Positions 1 through 9,349 of a stretch of 64,000 bases of DNA are shown here, piece after piece. The DNA is taken from positions 124,001 through 188,000 of the forward strand of contig NZ_JAGIKV010000002.1 of the NCBI RefSeq assembly GCF_017874615.1. The letters are read 5' to 3'. Origin of the DNA: Paenibacillus xylanexedens (GTDB lineage: Bacteria; Bacillota; Bacilli; Paenibacillales; Paenibacillaceae). A model generated the notes under the pieces. The model did no database searches. It saw only the letters and a list, made by a program, of their open reading frames with translations, and was not told the DNA's origin. Position 1 is the first letter of the stretch. Every line of letters begins with the position of its first letter. Made by a program: the position numbers and the translations under genes.

Positions 1-385
1 CCATTCCCACATAATGCATCGAGCTGATCCCTGCTGTCATCAGTACTCCAGCAATCATGAGCTTGCTTATCCTGCCCGATTGTCTCCCCGCAATGTTCAA
101 GGCCACCCCCGATGCGACAATAGCAAGTAGAACAGATAAAACAACCTTACCGGTGGAATAGGAGACTTGCGTAGGCAGAACAAAAGCAAGCATACCTACG
201 AAATGCATGGACCAGATTCCCAGCCCCATCGATACTGCACCGCAGGTAAGCCATACATTCCGCGCCATCCCGCTAGCCTGACTTACACGGCCTGCAAGGT
301 CAAGGGCAGCGTATGAAGCTAACGATGCAATAATATAGGATAAAATAACAAGTTCTAAGTTGTACGTGCCATGTAGGTGCTCCAC
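1..385 (-). CDS. MHYT-domain integral membrane sensor protein (3' part cut by window edge)
   Basis: The gene reads leftward from a GTG at 385 and runs off the window, so only about the first 128 residues are visible. The translation starts VEHLHGTYNLELVILS and is rich in hydrophobic helices. Two copies of the MHYT signature are readable, MHFVGM and MHYVGM, each at a membrane-segment end, separated by about 60 residues. MHYT domains are predicted membrane sensors of gases or redox state through a bound metal, and are often followed by GGDEF/EAL or kinase domains. Whether an output domain follows cannot be seen. A GAAAGGA ribosome binding site at about 394-400 supports the GTG. Family assignment is firm; sensing role is family knowledge only. 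Confidence 0.8.
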   Translation of the reverse strand, partial: MEHLHGTYNLELVILSYIIASLASYAALDLAGRVSQASGMARNVWLTCGAVSMGLGIWSMHFVGMLAFVLPTQVSYSTGKVVLSVLLAIVASGVALNIAGRQSGRISKLMIAGVLMTAGISSMHYVGM

Positions 386-433
386 TCACTCTGTCCTTTC
401 AACCGGGAAATGCCTTGTATGTATGCAAAAATG

Positions 434-473
434 TAAAAAAGAAGCGAGTGCGCTGTCTGTATGACAGGCACTC
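434..473 (-). terminator. Rho-independent terminator of the xylanase gene
   Basis: GAGTGC(G)CTGTC at 446-457 pairs with GACAGGCACTC at 463-473 around a 5-base loop; reading leftward the stem is followed by a T-rich run (complement of the A-tract at 434-441). It ends transcription from the xylanase gene, about 180 bases past its stop. The rest of 386-650 holds an imperfect TGACAAC/GTTGTCA inverted repeat (494-523) and no gene. Confidence 0.7.
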
Positions 474-650
474 CCTCCGCATCATTTGACTCGTGACAAC
501 AGACTTAGTTGAAGCCGTTGTCATACATTGGAACCCGTTTATATGAATGTATATAGTCTAAACGTCCCAGCCTTTAAAATCAACACTTATTTCCAGATAT
601 ACAACGTTGAATAGCTAACATTCTTATATTCTAATTCACAACTAAATATT

Positions 651-3473
651 CTATTTACGAGTCAGTAACAGACTGCCAAAGCCGGAAGTATCTTGATAAG
701 AATTACCTGATGAATCACTCCAGATGGACACACTGCTTCGCTTGCCATCTCCCGCGCCATCATCATTAACTTGAAGATCAAACCCAATCCATCTTTGCCC
801 TTCAGCACGAACGCTGTCTAGTGGGATTGCCACTTCAACTGTATACCCTCCGCTTGTTAATCGGGTAGCTGATTTGAAACTTTCTTTCCGTGCATTTCCT
901 CCAAAAGAAGCCTCATTATCAAAATTGACCCGGTACTGGGCGTCATCCTCCTGATAGAATGTTGTCTGATCTTTGCTCGGGTCGATAAAAATTTCAATTG
1001 AATCCTGCTCATGTGCATTAGAACTTAATTTGCTTCGCAAAGGATCTTTCACATCTGCCAATACGTACAGGTATTTCTCATCCCATAACAGCTGTGCAGT
1101 CGCCGTTGCACCGGATTTTCCGACCACCCAGACATCCGTTTTAACAGATGCAGCTTTTTTCCAGACGTTATCCTTTTTTGCATCAATGACAGGTTTGCCA
1201 TAAGTGACCTTGGTTTGTTTCAAAACAGAACCGAGCTTCAGTTTGCCCCGGTTGGCTGGTTTGTCGGGCTGTTGATTGGAAATATCATTCCAAACAATGG
1301 TCGCTGTCTTTCCAGCCGCATGTTCATCCGTAATCCGAAAATCCAGAGACAAGACCTGGCCTTCAGTAAGTAAAGCAGCCGACATAGGCAGTGATGCGTA
1401 TACAACATACCCGGTTTTTGTCTCCTGTACGTTGTAAGTATTTTTATCTTTGCCTTTACCGCCATCCCGTTTAAATGTATATTGACCATTTGCAGACGGC
1501 GGATTTTTCTTCTTGGCAGACAGATCAGCTTCAGAAGTTGCAGCGCCTGTCCCCTTGACTTCTTCCGCGAGGAAAACCTGCACCTGATCCCCTTTGCGAC
1601 GTGTGGTATCCTTCACTTCCACTCTTAAATTCACCTTTTTGGCATCCCACATCATACGAGCCTCACCCGTAACCGCAGATGTACCATCTGCCAGATGATT
1701 AATTTCGAGTCCTTTCACAGCACCCCAAAGAATATCTTCCTGTCCTTTGTGGTTCGGGAAAGAAGGGCTGGCCTTCAATGCTGTCCATTCATTACGATAG
1801 ATCGGAAGGGTGGTAGGGTCCACCAGTGCCCAAAATGCCGGTTTTGCTTTTAATTTACGATCAAATAACAATGGTGCATCTTTGCGTCCTTTGACCGGAT
1901 GATTATCAAGCCATGTACCATCATCCGCAAGTCCCCATACTGTAACACTGTCCATTACGCCGCGTTTTCCCAGCTCGTCGAACAGGTCGAACAGTTCACG
2001 ATAACGGTAAGCTTGTTGCAGCATTAATTCATCTGTGACAGGCATCTCCAGTTCAGAATTACTCGAATAGATCGAAACGTCAAGCTCTGTAACCTGTACA
2101 TTTACACCAAGAGCGATCACTTTCTCAAAAGCCTCACGAATGAGCTTTACATCCGGTCCGTACATCGACACATGCATCTGGAATCCAACCGCATCAATCG
2201 GTGTTCCTTTCGCCAGCAGCTTCTCCACAAGCTTCACCATATCATTCAGCTTGTTTCCATTGCCCTCCATTCCATAGTCATTAATCACCAGTACAGCATC
2301 GGGGTCAGCCTCACGTGCATATCGGAAAGCCAGCTCAATGTAATCACTGTCATCTCCGTCGCCATCTACATCCCCAATAATATCTCTCCACTTGGAATTA
2401 CTGGCCTCATTCCGCAAGCCGCCTCCGTCTGAGATGACTTCATTGACGACATCCCATGTATGAACCTTTCCTTTGTACCGGGTCACGATGGTTTGAATAT
2501 GGGTTTTCATCCGTGCAAGCAACTGTTCCCGCGTGGCAGGTTTCGATGCATCATTTGGATCTGTAAAGAACCAATTCGGCACCTGACTATGCCATAACAG
2601 CGTATGGCCTCTGATTTCCATGTCATTTGCTTCGGCAAACTTCACCAGGCGATCTGTCTCTGACCAGACAAACTCTCCTTCCTTGGGCTGCATCGCATCC
2701 ATTTTCATAAAATTGTCCGCTGTAATACTATTAAAGTGTTTCGTCAACAACTGGGAATGCTGGTTTTCCGCGTCTAGTGCAGACTGGTTGATGGCAGCTC
2801 CCATTGCGTAATTTTGTCCCACGATATCGACCAGATTCGGAATATCCTTCTCAATTTCAATTTTCTGAGCAGCCGTAATCAGAACATCATCCACGTAAAA
2901 TGAAATCGTATCTGCCGGCGTCACTTCCGCTGACGTCTTCCATGGTGTCTCCACATACATGCGGAATCCGGTGATGCCACTATTTTCTTCGGGAATCACC
3001 ACATCGGCCTCGACTTTTTTCCACTGTCCTTTGTTCAAAGTAGCGGAGGCAAAGGTAGCATATTCAAGACTCGAAGCGTCCTTATTGTATTCTTTCTCGA
3101 GTGAACCGTTAATGACCTGACTGTCCGGTCCTTCATCGTACATGGCCCAAAATGAAATATGAACTGTGCTACCCTTCTGTACATGATCCAGCACTTCAAC
3201 TAAGGGTCCATGGAACGTTTCGGTACGTGAAGAGGTTCTCAGGCTGCGTGTACTGTCGTGACCTACTTGCGTTACGATATCAAGCTTTTCACTCGCACGT
3301 GGACGCCATTGTCCCAACACACCATCTTCAAAATCAGCCTTGAACAGTACTTCATCATCGCCAGTCTTAACGTCCGCTGCCGAAGCACGTGTCCCTCCTG
3401 TTCCCACACTTGGGAACAAACTGAAGATCAATACAGCCGACAAGCACAAGCTCCACCATTTTCTCAAATGCAT
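651..3473 (-). CDS. Secreted multidomain endo-1,4-beta-xylanase, GH10
   Basis: Hydrolyses internal beta-1,4-xylosidic bonds of xylan outside the cell. The 940-residue product has a basic/hydrophobic signal peptide (about residues 1-32), an N-terminal carbohydrate-binding domain of the CBM4/9/22 type (about 40-205), a GH10 catalytic domain (about 210-550), and two C-terminal CBM9-like beta-sandwich domains (about 570-740 and 750-940). The GH10 acid/base is Glu345 in WDVVNEV and the nucleophile is Glu463 in TELD; the conserved HTLLWHSQVP is also present. No S-layer homology domain or LPXTG is seen, so it is probably released or substrate-bound. A strong AAGGAGG lies 5' of the ATG. It follows a LacI-family gene but has its own promoter with an operator-like palindrome. 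Family is certain; fine substrate preference is inferred. Confidence 0.95.
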   Translation of the reverse strand: MHLRKWWSLCLSAVLIFSLFPSVGTGGTRASAADVKTGDDEVLFKADFEDGVLGQWRPRASEKLDIVTQVGHDSTRSLRTSSRTETFHGPLVEVLDHVQKGSTVHISFWAMYDEGPDSQVINGSLEKEYNKDASSLEYATFASATLNKGQWKKVEADVVIPEENSGITGFRMYVETPWKTSAEVTPADTISFYVDDVLITAAQKIEIEKDIPNLVDIVGQNYAMGAAINQSALDAENQHSQLLTKHFNSITADNFMKMDAMQPKEGEFVWSETDRLVKFAEANDMEIRGHTLLWHSQVPNWFFTDPNDASKPATREQLLARMKTHIQTIVTRYKGKVHTWDVVNEVISDGGGLRNEASNSKWRDIIGDVDGDGDDSDYIELAFRYAREADPDAVLVINDYGMEGNGNKLNDMVKLVEKLLAKGTPIDAVGFQMHVSMYGPDVKLIREAFEKVIALGVNVQVTELDVSIYSSNSELEMPVTDELMLQQAYRYRELFDLFDELGKRGVMDSVTVWGLADDGTWLDNHPVKGRKDAPLLFDRKLKAKPAFWALVDPTTLPIYRNEWTALKASPSFPNHKGQEDILWGAVKGLEINHLADGTSAVTGEARMMWDAKKVNLRVEVKDTTRRKGDQVQVFLAEEVKGTGAATSEADLSAKKKNPPSANGQYTFKRDGGKGKDKNTYNVQETKTGYVVYASLPMSAALLTEGQVLSLDFRITDEHAAGKTATIVWNDISNQQPDKPANRGKLKLGSVLKQTKVTYGKPVIDAKKDNVWKKAASVKTDVWVVGKSGATATAQLLWDEKYLYVLADVKDPLRSKLSSNAHEQDSIEIFIDPSKDQTTFYQEDDAQYRVNFDNEASFGGNARKESFKSATRLTSGGYTVEVAIPLDSVRAEGQRWIGFDLQVNDDGAGDGKRSSVSIWSDSSGNSYQDTSGFGSLLLTRK

Positions 3474-3586
3474 CCGATCTCCTCCTTGGTTCGTTGTTGT
3501 TTGTGAAGAATAACCTTTGCTCTGCCATGTGCCAGCCCTTTACAAGATCGTTATACAGGATGGATAGATGCAAATGGACAGAAAAT

Positions 3587-3628
3587 TGTAAGCACTTTCA
3601 TTATACGATTGCCAGTAAACTTTGTTTA
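3587..3628 (-). promoter_or_regulatory. Xylanase promoter with overlapping cre/LacI-type operator
   Basis: Reading leftward: -35 TAAACA (3623-3628, 4/6), 17-base spacer, perfect -10 TATAAT (3600-3605), then immediately TGAAAGTGCTTACA (3587-3600), which sits across the expected start of transcription. That 14-mer differs from the Bacillus cre consensus at one central position and also resembles LacI-family operators, so it may be read by CcpA or by the LacI-type protein encoded next door (3750-4754). Assignment to a particular regulator is inference. Confidence 0.6.
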
Positions 3629-3692
3629 CCCGTTAAACTATAGGACTTGCACCACTCCATAAACCATATGTTTCCAAATGAGATGTATAACG

Positions 3693-3721
3693 ACAAAAAG
3701 CACAGCTTATTAGCTGTGCTT
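3693..3721 (-). terminator. Terminator after the LacI-family gene
   Basis: Perfect 10-bp stem AAGCACAGCT (3698-3707) / AGCTGTGCTT (3712-3721) with a 4-base loop, followed leftward by a T-run. It separates the regulator gene from the xylanase promoter, so the two are transcribed independently. Confidence 0.85.
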
Positions 3722-3749
3722 CGTGTAAACATCTTTACTATTTACGTTT

Positions 3750-4754
3750 TTAAGCTTTTAAAGGTGCTGTCGTCTGACGGATGACCAGATTGGAAGGTTC
3801 CGTCACCACAGGAGGAGAATAAGATGGATTCTCGATCATGGCAATCAGATATTCGATGGACTTAATGCCAATGGAATAGATATTCTGATTCACCGTGGTC
3901 AATCCCGGTTTGAATACCTCAGCATAATACGTGTTATCGAACCCGACAACCGAGATATCTTCTGGTACACTCAGTCCATGCTTTTCAATTTCATGAATCG
4001 CACCAAAGGCAGACATGTCTGATGCACAGACAATTCCCGTTGGTTGATCCTGAAGTGCCAGCAATCGTCGGGCAGCCTTGCTTCCCCCGTCGAAGGAATA
4101 ATCGCAGATCTCCAGATATACCGTAGAATAGGGGATGCCGCATTCTCGCAGCCCTTCCCGATATCCTTCCAATCGCAGATTGGCTACGGCAGGTCCAAGT
4201 GTCCCTGAGATATAGGCAATTTTGCGGTGCCCAAGCTCATGCAGATGTTTGACACCCATCGAGATTCCGTTCGCGTTATCCGTAGTAATGTAACCGGCAC
4301 GTTTGCCCAACATGTCCGTATCAACAAACATCGTTGGAATCTCTGCATCCACCAGTTCCTGAATACTCGCATTTTCTCTGCCTTCCCCGAATACCACAAC
4401 GCCATCCACATTACGACTGCGGCAATGTTTGATGAACGAGTACGCCGGATCATCGAATCGAGTAGACAACCGGACCAGGTCATATCCACTGTTCTCCAGC
4501 GCTGTCTTGATCCCTTCCAGCAACTCCGACACAAAAGGGTTCGTAAACGGAACCGTTAACAGTACTCCCACCGTCCATGAACGGCGTTTGACAAGTCCAC
4601 GTGCGACCACATTGGGTTGATATTTCAATAATTCGATGGCTATATTGACTTTTTTGCGTGTTTTTTCACTTACATCAGGATAATCGTTTATCACTTTGGA
4701 AACGGTTGCAACAGATACTCCCGCTTCCTTGGCTACATCATGGATAGAAGCCAT
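3750..4754 (-). CDS. LacI-family transcriptional regulator, probably of xylan use
   Basis: 334 residues, full length for the family. Residues 3-23 (SIHDVAKEAGVSVATVSKVI) are a canonical LacI helix-turn-helix with hinge helix to about residue 58; the rest is the periplasmic-binding-protein-like sugar-sensing domain, with the typical GVVVFGEG, GIVCASDMSA and DISVVGFDN segments. It lies directly upstream of the xylanase gene, with a terminator between them, and an operator-like palindrome overlaps the xylanase promoter. This makes it the likely local repressor of that gene. The effector sugar is unknown. An AGGTGAT ribosome binding site precedes the ATG. Confidence 0.9.
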   Translation of the reverse strand: MASIHDVAKEAGVSVATVSKVINDYPDVSEKTRKKVNIAIELLKYQPNVVARGLVKRRSWTVGVLLTVPFTNPFVSELLEGIKTALENSGYDLVRLSTRFDDPAYSFIKHCRSRNVDGVVVFGEGRENASIQELVDAEIPTMFVDTDMLGKRAGYITTDNANGISMGVKHLHELGHRKIAYISGTLGPAVANLRLEGYREGLRECGIPYSTVYLEICDYSFDGGSKAARRLLALQDQPTGIVCASDMSAFGAIHEIEKHGLSVPEDISVVGFDNTYYAEVFKPGLTTVNQNIYSIGIKSIEYLIAMIENPSYSPPVVTEPSNLVIRQTTAPLKA

Positions 4755-4883
4755 CTGATCACCTCAACCTCTTTCGAATCCCCTGTCTCCGGCTGCATTT
4801 TCTATAACATCGGCAGGTTTGTCTACCCATTATAGCTTAAAACAGCCTGAAACGGTATGGAAGGTTCCTAATGCTTTTAAGCT

Positions 4884-5921
4884 CTATTCCTGCTGTTCCA
4901 GATTCTTCAAATCCAGAGACAGTTTCTCCATTGTTGTTGCAAATACGGCGAGTTCAGCCGAGCGTGAAGCTTGGCTACGTGCTCCGCGAGATGTATGATC
5001 CGACTCCTGCTGCACACTGCTCAGTTTCTTCATGATCTGCTCCAGATTAGACTGAATCTTACCCTGTGCATCCCGGGAACTGGCTGCAAGCTTGCGCACC
5101 TCACTGGCAACTACTTCGAAGCCACGTCCGAACTCTCCTGCATGAGCAGCTTCAATCGCTGCATTCAGGCCGACAAGATGACTCTGATCCGATATCTCGC
5201 GAATGAGTTCACCCATTTTTCCGATCTGCTGGATCTCTCCTGTTAATTCGGTAAGCATAACCTGAGCCTGATCCTGAGAAGCCGCTGTTTCTTTGGCAAC
5301 ACTCGATATAGCCATTGCACTTTCATTTAATTCACTAATCATGCCTGTAAGCTCTTGGGTAATCTGCGTAATTGCCTGTAATGTATGTTGTTGGTCATCG
5401 GCAAGCTGATGTAACTTTTCTTTTTCTTTCTTCTCATAGGCTTCAAGGACAAGCTGTGAATCCAGATTAAACATTTTGCTGAGCGCTTGAATGACAAGAT
5501 GCCAGGAATCAGGGATAACCTGTTGGAATATGCTCGTTGCAATATCCAGGTAGACCATATAGGTACCCAGATAATAATCTTCAGATAGACCAATCCGTGA
5601 ATGTACAAACCCAATCGCAATCCGTTGCTCAATATATGCGTCGTCAACGACCCCGTCCGTCATCGATAACCAGTACATCTTCTGTGTTTCTTTTAGACGA
5701 TCAATCGTAGAGAATCGGGCGATCAGATCTACCAATTCAGGATAATTTCCCACATGATTGTAGAAATGATCTACCACTTCATTAACGACTTTTTTAAAAA
5801 CAGGCCGATGATCGGCAAGCAGTTTTAGATCCCCTGCGGTTAATCCCATGTAATCAAGTTGCTTCTGTCTTGTTGCGGAAATACTGCTCATATCTGGTTC
5901 AGTCAGCTCCTTAATAAACAC
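4884..5921 (-). CDS. hemAT: Globin-coupled heme sensor / methyl-accepting transducer (HemAT-like, short form)
   Basis: Soluble chemotaxis transducer that senses oxygen through a heme globin and signals to CheA. Residues about 15-180 are a sensor globin; His107 in FVHSRIGL matches the proximal heme ligand of HemAT. The second half holds the MCP signalling hairpin with tip segment [20 protein letters not shown]. No membrane segment is present, as in HemAT. At 345 residues it is shorter than B. subtilis HemAT (about 432), both arms of the signalling coiled coil being reduced. The start is uncertain: the frame opens with GTG at 5921 without a clear ribosome binding site, while an AAGGAG at 5907-5912 would serve an ATG at 5891 with a rather long spacing. 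Confidence 0.88.
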   Translation of the reverse strand: MFIKELTEPDMSSISATRQKQLDYMGLTAGDLKLLADHRPVFKKVVNEVVDHFYNHVGNYPELVDLIARFSTIDRLKETQKMYWLSMTDGVVDDAYIEQRIAIGFVHSRIGLSEDYYLGTYMVYLDIATSIFQQVIPDSWHLVIQALSKMFNLDSQLVLEAYEKKEKEKLHQLADDQQHTLQAITQITQELTGMISELNESAMAISSVAKETAASQDQAQVMLTELTGEIQQIGKMGELIREISDQSHLVGLNAAIEAAHAGEFGRGFEVVASEVRKLAASSRDAQGKIQSNLEQIMKKLSSVQQESDHTSRGARSQASRSAELAVFATTMEKLSLDLKNLEQQE

Positions 5922-6058
5922 TAAATTACTTTAAATTGTAAATATATGTATTGATTATAGACTAAAATACCTAAATATACATATACCATTAGAACTAATT
6001 CTCTTTAAAATTAACCTTATTTGTCAGCTTTTTAGATTAATATGACCTTCATGTAATT

Positions 6059-6116
6059 AAAAAGGCCCTGACTCTGCTGTGAAGGAGCCTCACAGCAGAC
6101 ATCAGAAGCCTGATCC
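6059..6116 (-). terminator. Terminator of prkA
   Basis: A strong nested hairpin just past the prkA stop: TCTGCTGTGA / TCACAGCAGA as inner stem, extended by GGC and TCTGA pairs, followed leftward by a T5 run. It isolates prkA from the HemAT-like gene. Confidence 0.85.
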
Positions 6117-6134
6117 GGAATGGTTCGTTGCCGA

Positions 6135-8030
6135 TTAGCGATTAAGCAGACTACCCACATAACGTAACAGTTCATTCGCGCTGGCTGCGGTGTATCCATG
6201 TTCCTCAATTAAGCGTCTAATGACTTCATTCATACGTTTCAATTGTGTTGCATCCGGTGTTTTGGTTGAGGTTGTGATCTTGACGATGTCTTTCAGATCG
6301 GTGAACAACTTCTTCTCAATCGCTTCACGCAAACGGTCATGGCTGCTGTATTCGAACTTGCGCTCCTTGCGGGAGTATGCCGAGATTCGGATCAGAATCT
6401 CTTCTCTGAACGCTTTCTTTGCATTCTCGGAGATCCCGATCTGTTCCTCAATGGATCGCATCAGACGCTCATCCGGGTCCATCTCTTCATCCGTGAGTGG
6501 GTCACGAATCTTGGACCAGTTGCAAAATGCTTCAATGTTATCAAGGTAATTCTCGAATAACGTTCTTGCGGATTCCTCGAATGAGTACACAAATGCTTTC
6601 TGCACTTCCTTCTTGGCCAGTTCATCATACTCCTTGCGTGCAAGAGCGATAAAGTTTAGATAACGCTCCCGCTCTTCCTTCGTGATCGAGGCATGCTGGT
6701 CCAGACCATCCTTGATGGCGCGCAGAATGTCCAGCGCGTTAATGCACTCAAGATTTTGCTTGATCAAAGCACTGGAGATCCGGTTAATGACATACCGTGG
6801 ATCAATGCCGGACATCCCTTCATCCAAATACTCATTTTGCATCTCGCGCAGATCGGCTTCTTTGTATCCTTCCACTTCTTCACCGTCATACATGCGCATC
6901 TTTTTAACGAGATCCATGCCTTGTTTCTTCGTTTCCTTCAAGCGGGTAAGTATGGAAAAAATGGCTGCAGTCCGCAGTGCATGCGGTGCAATATGAACAT
7001 GCTTCATGTCACTTTGCTGAATCAGCTTGGCATAGATTTTCTCTTCCTCGGACACCTTCAGATTGTAAGGAATCGGCATGACAATCATCCGGGATTGCAG
7101 TGCCTCATTCTTCTTGTTGGAGATAAACGACTTATACTCCGATTCATTCGTATGCGCCACAATCATCTCATCCGCACTGATTAAGGCAAAACGTCCTGCT
7201 TTGAAATTTCCTTCCTGTGTGAGCGACAGGAGATTCCACAGGAATTTCTCATCACATTTCAACATCTCCTGGAACTCCATTAACCCACGGTTCGCCTTGT
7301 TCAACTCCCCATCAAAACGATAGGCACGTGGATCGGATTCGGAACCGAACTCGGTAATGGTGGAGAAGTCGATACTCCCCGTCAGATCGGCAATGTCCTG
7401 TGATTTCGGATCAGATGGACTGAAAGTTCCTATCCCCACCCGATTATCTTCGGAAACAAGGACCCGTTCCACCGGCACCTTGCTGATATCACCACCATAT
7501 TCGGTACGGAGTCTCATCTGGCAGGATGGGCAAAGGTTACCCTCAATGCGGACTCCAATTTCCTTTTCCACTTCAGGACGAAGCTCCAGTGGAATCAGAT
7601 GTAGCGGTTCCTCATGCATTGGGCATCCATCAATGGCGTATATGGCACCTTTCTCTGTCCGCGAGAACTGTTCAAGCCCCCGCTTCAGCAGCGTCACCAG
7701 CGTCGATTTCCCTCCACTTACGGGACCCATCAGGAGCAAAATCCGCTTCCGTACATCCAGACGGCGTGCTGCCGAGTGAAAGTATTCTTCAACCAGCTTC
7801 TCAATCGAACGGTCCAGCCCAAAGATCTCCTGTTCAAAAAACTTGTACCGCTTATGCCCACCTACTTCTTCCACGCCAAACGATTCAATCATCTCATACA
7901 CTCTGGCGTGAGCCGTCATTGCCGGAGTCGGGTCCTCTCTCAGCATTGCAATATAATCTTCAAATGTTCCGTTCCATGTCAAACGGTCACTCTCTGCCCG
8001 ATGTTCCGCAACGCGTTCAAAAATATTCAT
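6135..8030 (-). CDS. prkA: PrkA-family serine protein kinase / AAA+ protein
   Basis: 631 residues with the ATG at 8030, the same length as B. subtilis PrkA. An open extension to 8096 exists, but a GGGAGGT lies 8 bases before the 8030 ATG and the N-terminus MNIFERVAEHRAESD matches the family. An AAA+ module has a Walker A GPVSGGKST at residues 102-110, followed by the PrkA C-terminal domain. A Cys pair (CPSCQ) in the AAA+ region is typical. In Bacillus the protein is a sporulation-associated, stationary-phase protein; in enteric bacteria relatives are YeaG kinases. Here it is monocistronic, without the YhbH/SpoVR partners found beside it in many spore formers. Molecular function in this organism is inferred from the family. 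Confidence 0.93.
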   Translation of the reverse strand: MNIFERVAEHRAESDRLTWNGTFEDYIAMLREDPTPAMTAHARVYEMIESFGVEEVGGHKRYKFFEQEIFGLDRSIEKLVEEYFHSAARRLDVRKRILLLMGPVSGGKSTLVTLLKRGLEQFSRTEKGAIYAIDGCPMHEEPLHLIPLELRPEVEKEIGVRIEGNLCPSCQMRLRTEYGGDISKVPVERVLVSEDNRVGIGTFSPSDPKSQDIADLTGSIDFSTITEFGSESDPRAYRFDGELNKANRGLMEFQEMLKCDEKFLWNLLSLTQEGNFKAGRFALISADEMIVAHTNESEYKSFISNKKNEALQSRMIVMPIPYNLKVSEEEKIYAKLIQQSDMKHVHIAPHALRTAAIFSILTRLKETKKQGMDLVKKMRMYDGEEVEGYKEADLREMQNEYLDEGMSGIDPRYVINRISSALIKQNLECINALDILRAIKDGLDQHASITKEERERYLNFIALARKEYDELAKKEVQKAFVYSFEESARTLFENYLDNIEAFCNWSKIRDPLTDEEMDPDERLMRSIEEQIGISENAKKAFREEILIRISAYSRKERKFEYSSHDRLREAIEKKLFTDLKDIVKITTSTKTPDATQLKRMNEVIRRLIEEHGYTAASANELLRYVGSLLNR

Positions 8031-8391
8031 GCTTGGTACCTCCCATGGCTCCTTTAGTGTGATTGTCAACCATTCCGAATGGTATGAAGAAATCAATAGA
8101 ATTGCGGCTCCTGCTTGAATACCAATCTTGCGGTCCTGTGTAGTCCCGCCACCCTCTGTCCAAACGTCTTGTTTTGTTGTGAAAAGTGTATTACATACCT
8201 ATGCGGCAATTCGGATAAGTTGACCTCTTTTTTTCAATCAACTGCTTCGAATTTTGGCATTCCCCTGTTCTATCAGACATCTTGTGCCTTCAGAAAAAAA
8301 AGAACGAATATGATATAATGAAGGTTCTAAATTCAGGAAACCGGACAACACATGGTCAGAGACAGGCCACTTCTGGAAAGGAGCACGGACG
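8031..8391. promoter_or_regulatory. Divergent intergenic region of prkA and the DUF2161 gene
   Basis: 361 bases without a gene. On the plus strand a perfect TATAAT (8314-8319) lies about 70 bases before the DUF2161 start, but its -35 is poor (CAGAAA-like). I could not pick a convincing prkA promoter; a sporulation sigma factor would be consistent with that. No hairpin of note. Confidence 0.4.
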
Positions 8392-9297
8392 ATGGCAGTG
8401 AAATACGAAACCGAATTATATTCGCCTGTGAAGGCTTTCTTCGAGCAGCGTGGCTTCGACGTCAAGGCGGAAGTCAGACATTGTGACCTCGTAGGGGTCA
8501 GATCGGACCAAGACGAACCACTGATTGTGGAGATGAAAAAAACATTTAACCTCTCCCTGTTGTTACAGGGTATGCAGCGCTTGAAGCTTAGCCCGTTCGT
8601 GTATTTGGCCGTTGAGCGCAATCGCAGCAAACGTGGAGCCGTGAACCAACGCTGGAGCGAACTGACTGCATTATGTAGACAGCTCGGTCTGGGGTTGCTG
8701 ACTGTCACATTTTACAAAACCAAACCTCCCCTGATTGATGTATTGTGCGAGCCCTCCGCCCAGATCCCCCTCACTGGCCGCAATCAGATGGCTCGCAAAA
8801 GCGGTGTTCGACAGAAACGCTTGCTTAAGGAATTCGACGAACGCAGCGGAGACTACAATACGGGAGGCAGTACACGCAGACAGCTGGTCACGGCATATCG
8901 TGAGAAGGCCTTACGGGTCGCATCCGCACTGCGAACGAACGGAGAAGCCTCTCCCGCCACCCTCGCCAGACAGACGGGTGTAGGTTCTGCCGCGGCGATT
9001 CTGCAAAAAAATTATTATGGCTGGTTTGAACGCCTCTCCCGTGGAAAGTATATTCTGACGATTAAGGGAGTACAGGCGTTAACCGAGCATGCGCACATGC
9101 TTGAGGATAATGATATGATTGAACGAACCATTAATGAACTCGATGTAACGTATTCTGTATCTGGTGAAAATAAGGACGACCTTGCACACATCGCTGAAGC
9201 AGCGGAGTTTTACTTGAAAAAACAGGCCATATCTGAACCGGAATCATCTGAAGTAACGGATGTGAAAAAAAATGAGAATGCAAAAAAACACCTGTAA
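8392..9297 (+). CDS. DUF2161 protein with PD-(D/E)XK-like nuclease core
   Basis: 301 residues of unknown cellular role. The N-terminal ~120 residues carry an alpha-beta-beta pattern with Asp32 (CDLVGV) and Glu47-x-Lys49 (IVEMKK), the layout of a PD-(D/E)XK nuclease or phosphodiesterase active site. The C-terminal half has a predicted winged-helix-like stretch around TNGEASPATLARQTGV (about residues 183-198) and an acidic tail. A GGAAAGGAG ribosome binding site precedes the ATG. It is monocistronic, bounded by a bidirectional terminator. Similarity to DUF2161 is recognised by pattern; nuclease activity is inference. Confidence 0.8.
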   Translation: MAVKYETELYSPVKAFFEQRGFDVKAEVRHCDLVGVRSDQDEPLIVEMKKTFNLSLLLQGMQRLKLSPFVYLAVERNRSKRGAVNQRWSELTALCRQLGLGLLTVTFYKTKPPLIDVLCEPSAQIPLTGRNQMARKSGVRQKRLLKEFDERSGDYNTGGSTRRQLVTAYREKALRVASALRTNGEASPATLARQTGVGSAAAILQKNYYGWFERLSRGKYILTIKGVQALTEHAHMLEDNDMIERTINELDVTYSVSGENKDDLAHIAEAAEFYLKKQAISEPESSEVTDVKKNENAKKHL

Positions 9298-9325
9298 TCT
9301 CCACTGGAGACTACAGGTGTTTTGA
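9285..9325. terminator. Bidirectional terminator between the DUF2161 gene and azoreductase
   Basis: ACACCTGTA-TCTC and GAGA-TACAGGTGT pair around a short loop; an A7 tract precedes and a T4 run follows, so it can serve both converging genes. The left arm overlaps the stop codon of the DUF2161 gene. Confidence 0.85.
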
Positions 9326-9349
9326 TGTGTTCTATATAGAAGATTGCTA

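Noticed and set aside
8238..8708. Minus-strand open frame of 156 codons overlapping the DUF2161 gene start
   Set aside because: Antisense to a gene with a good ribosome binding site; product shows no recognisable motif.
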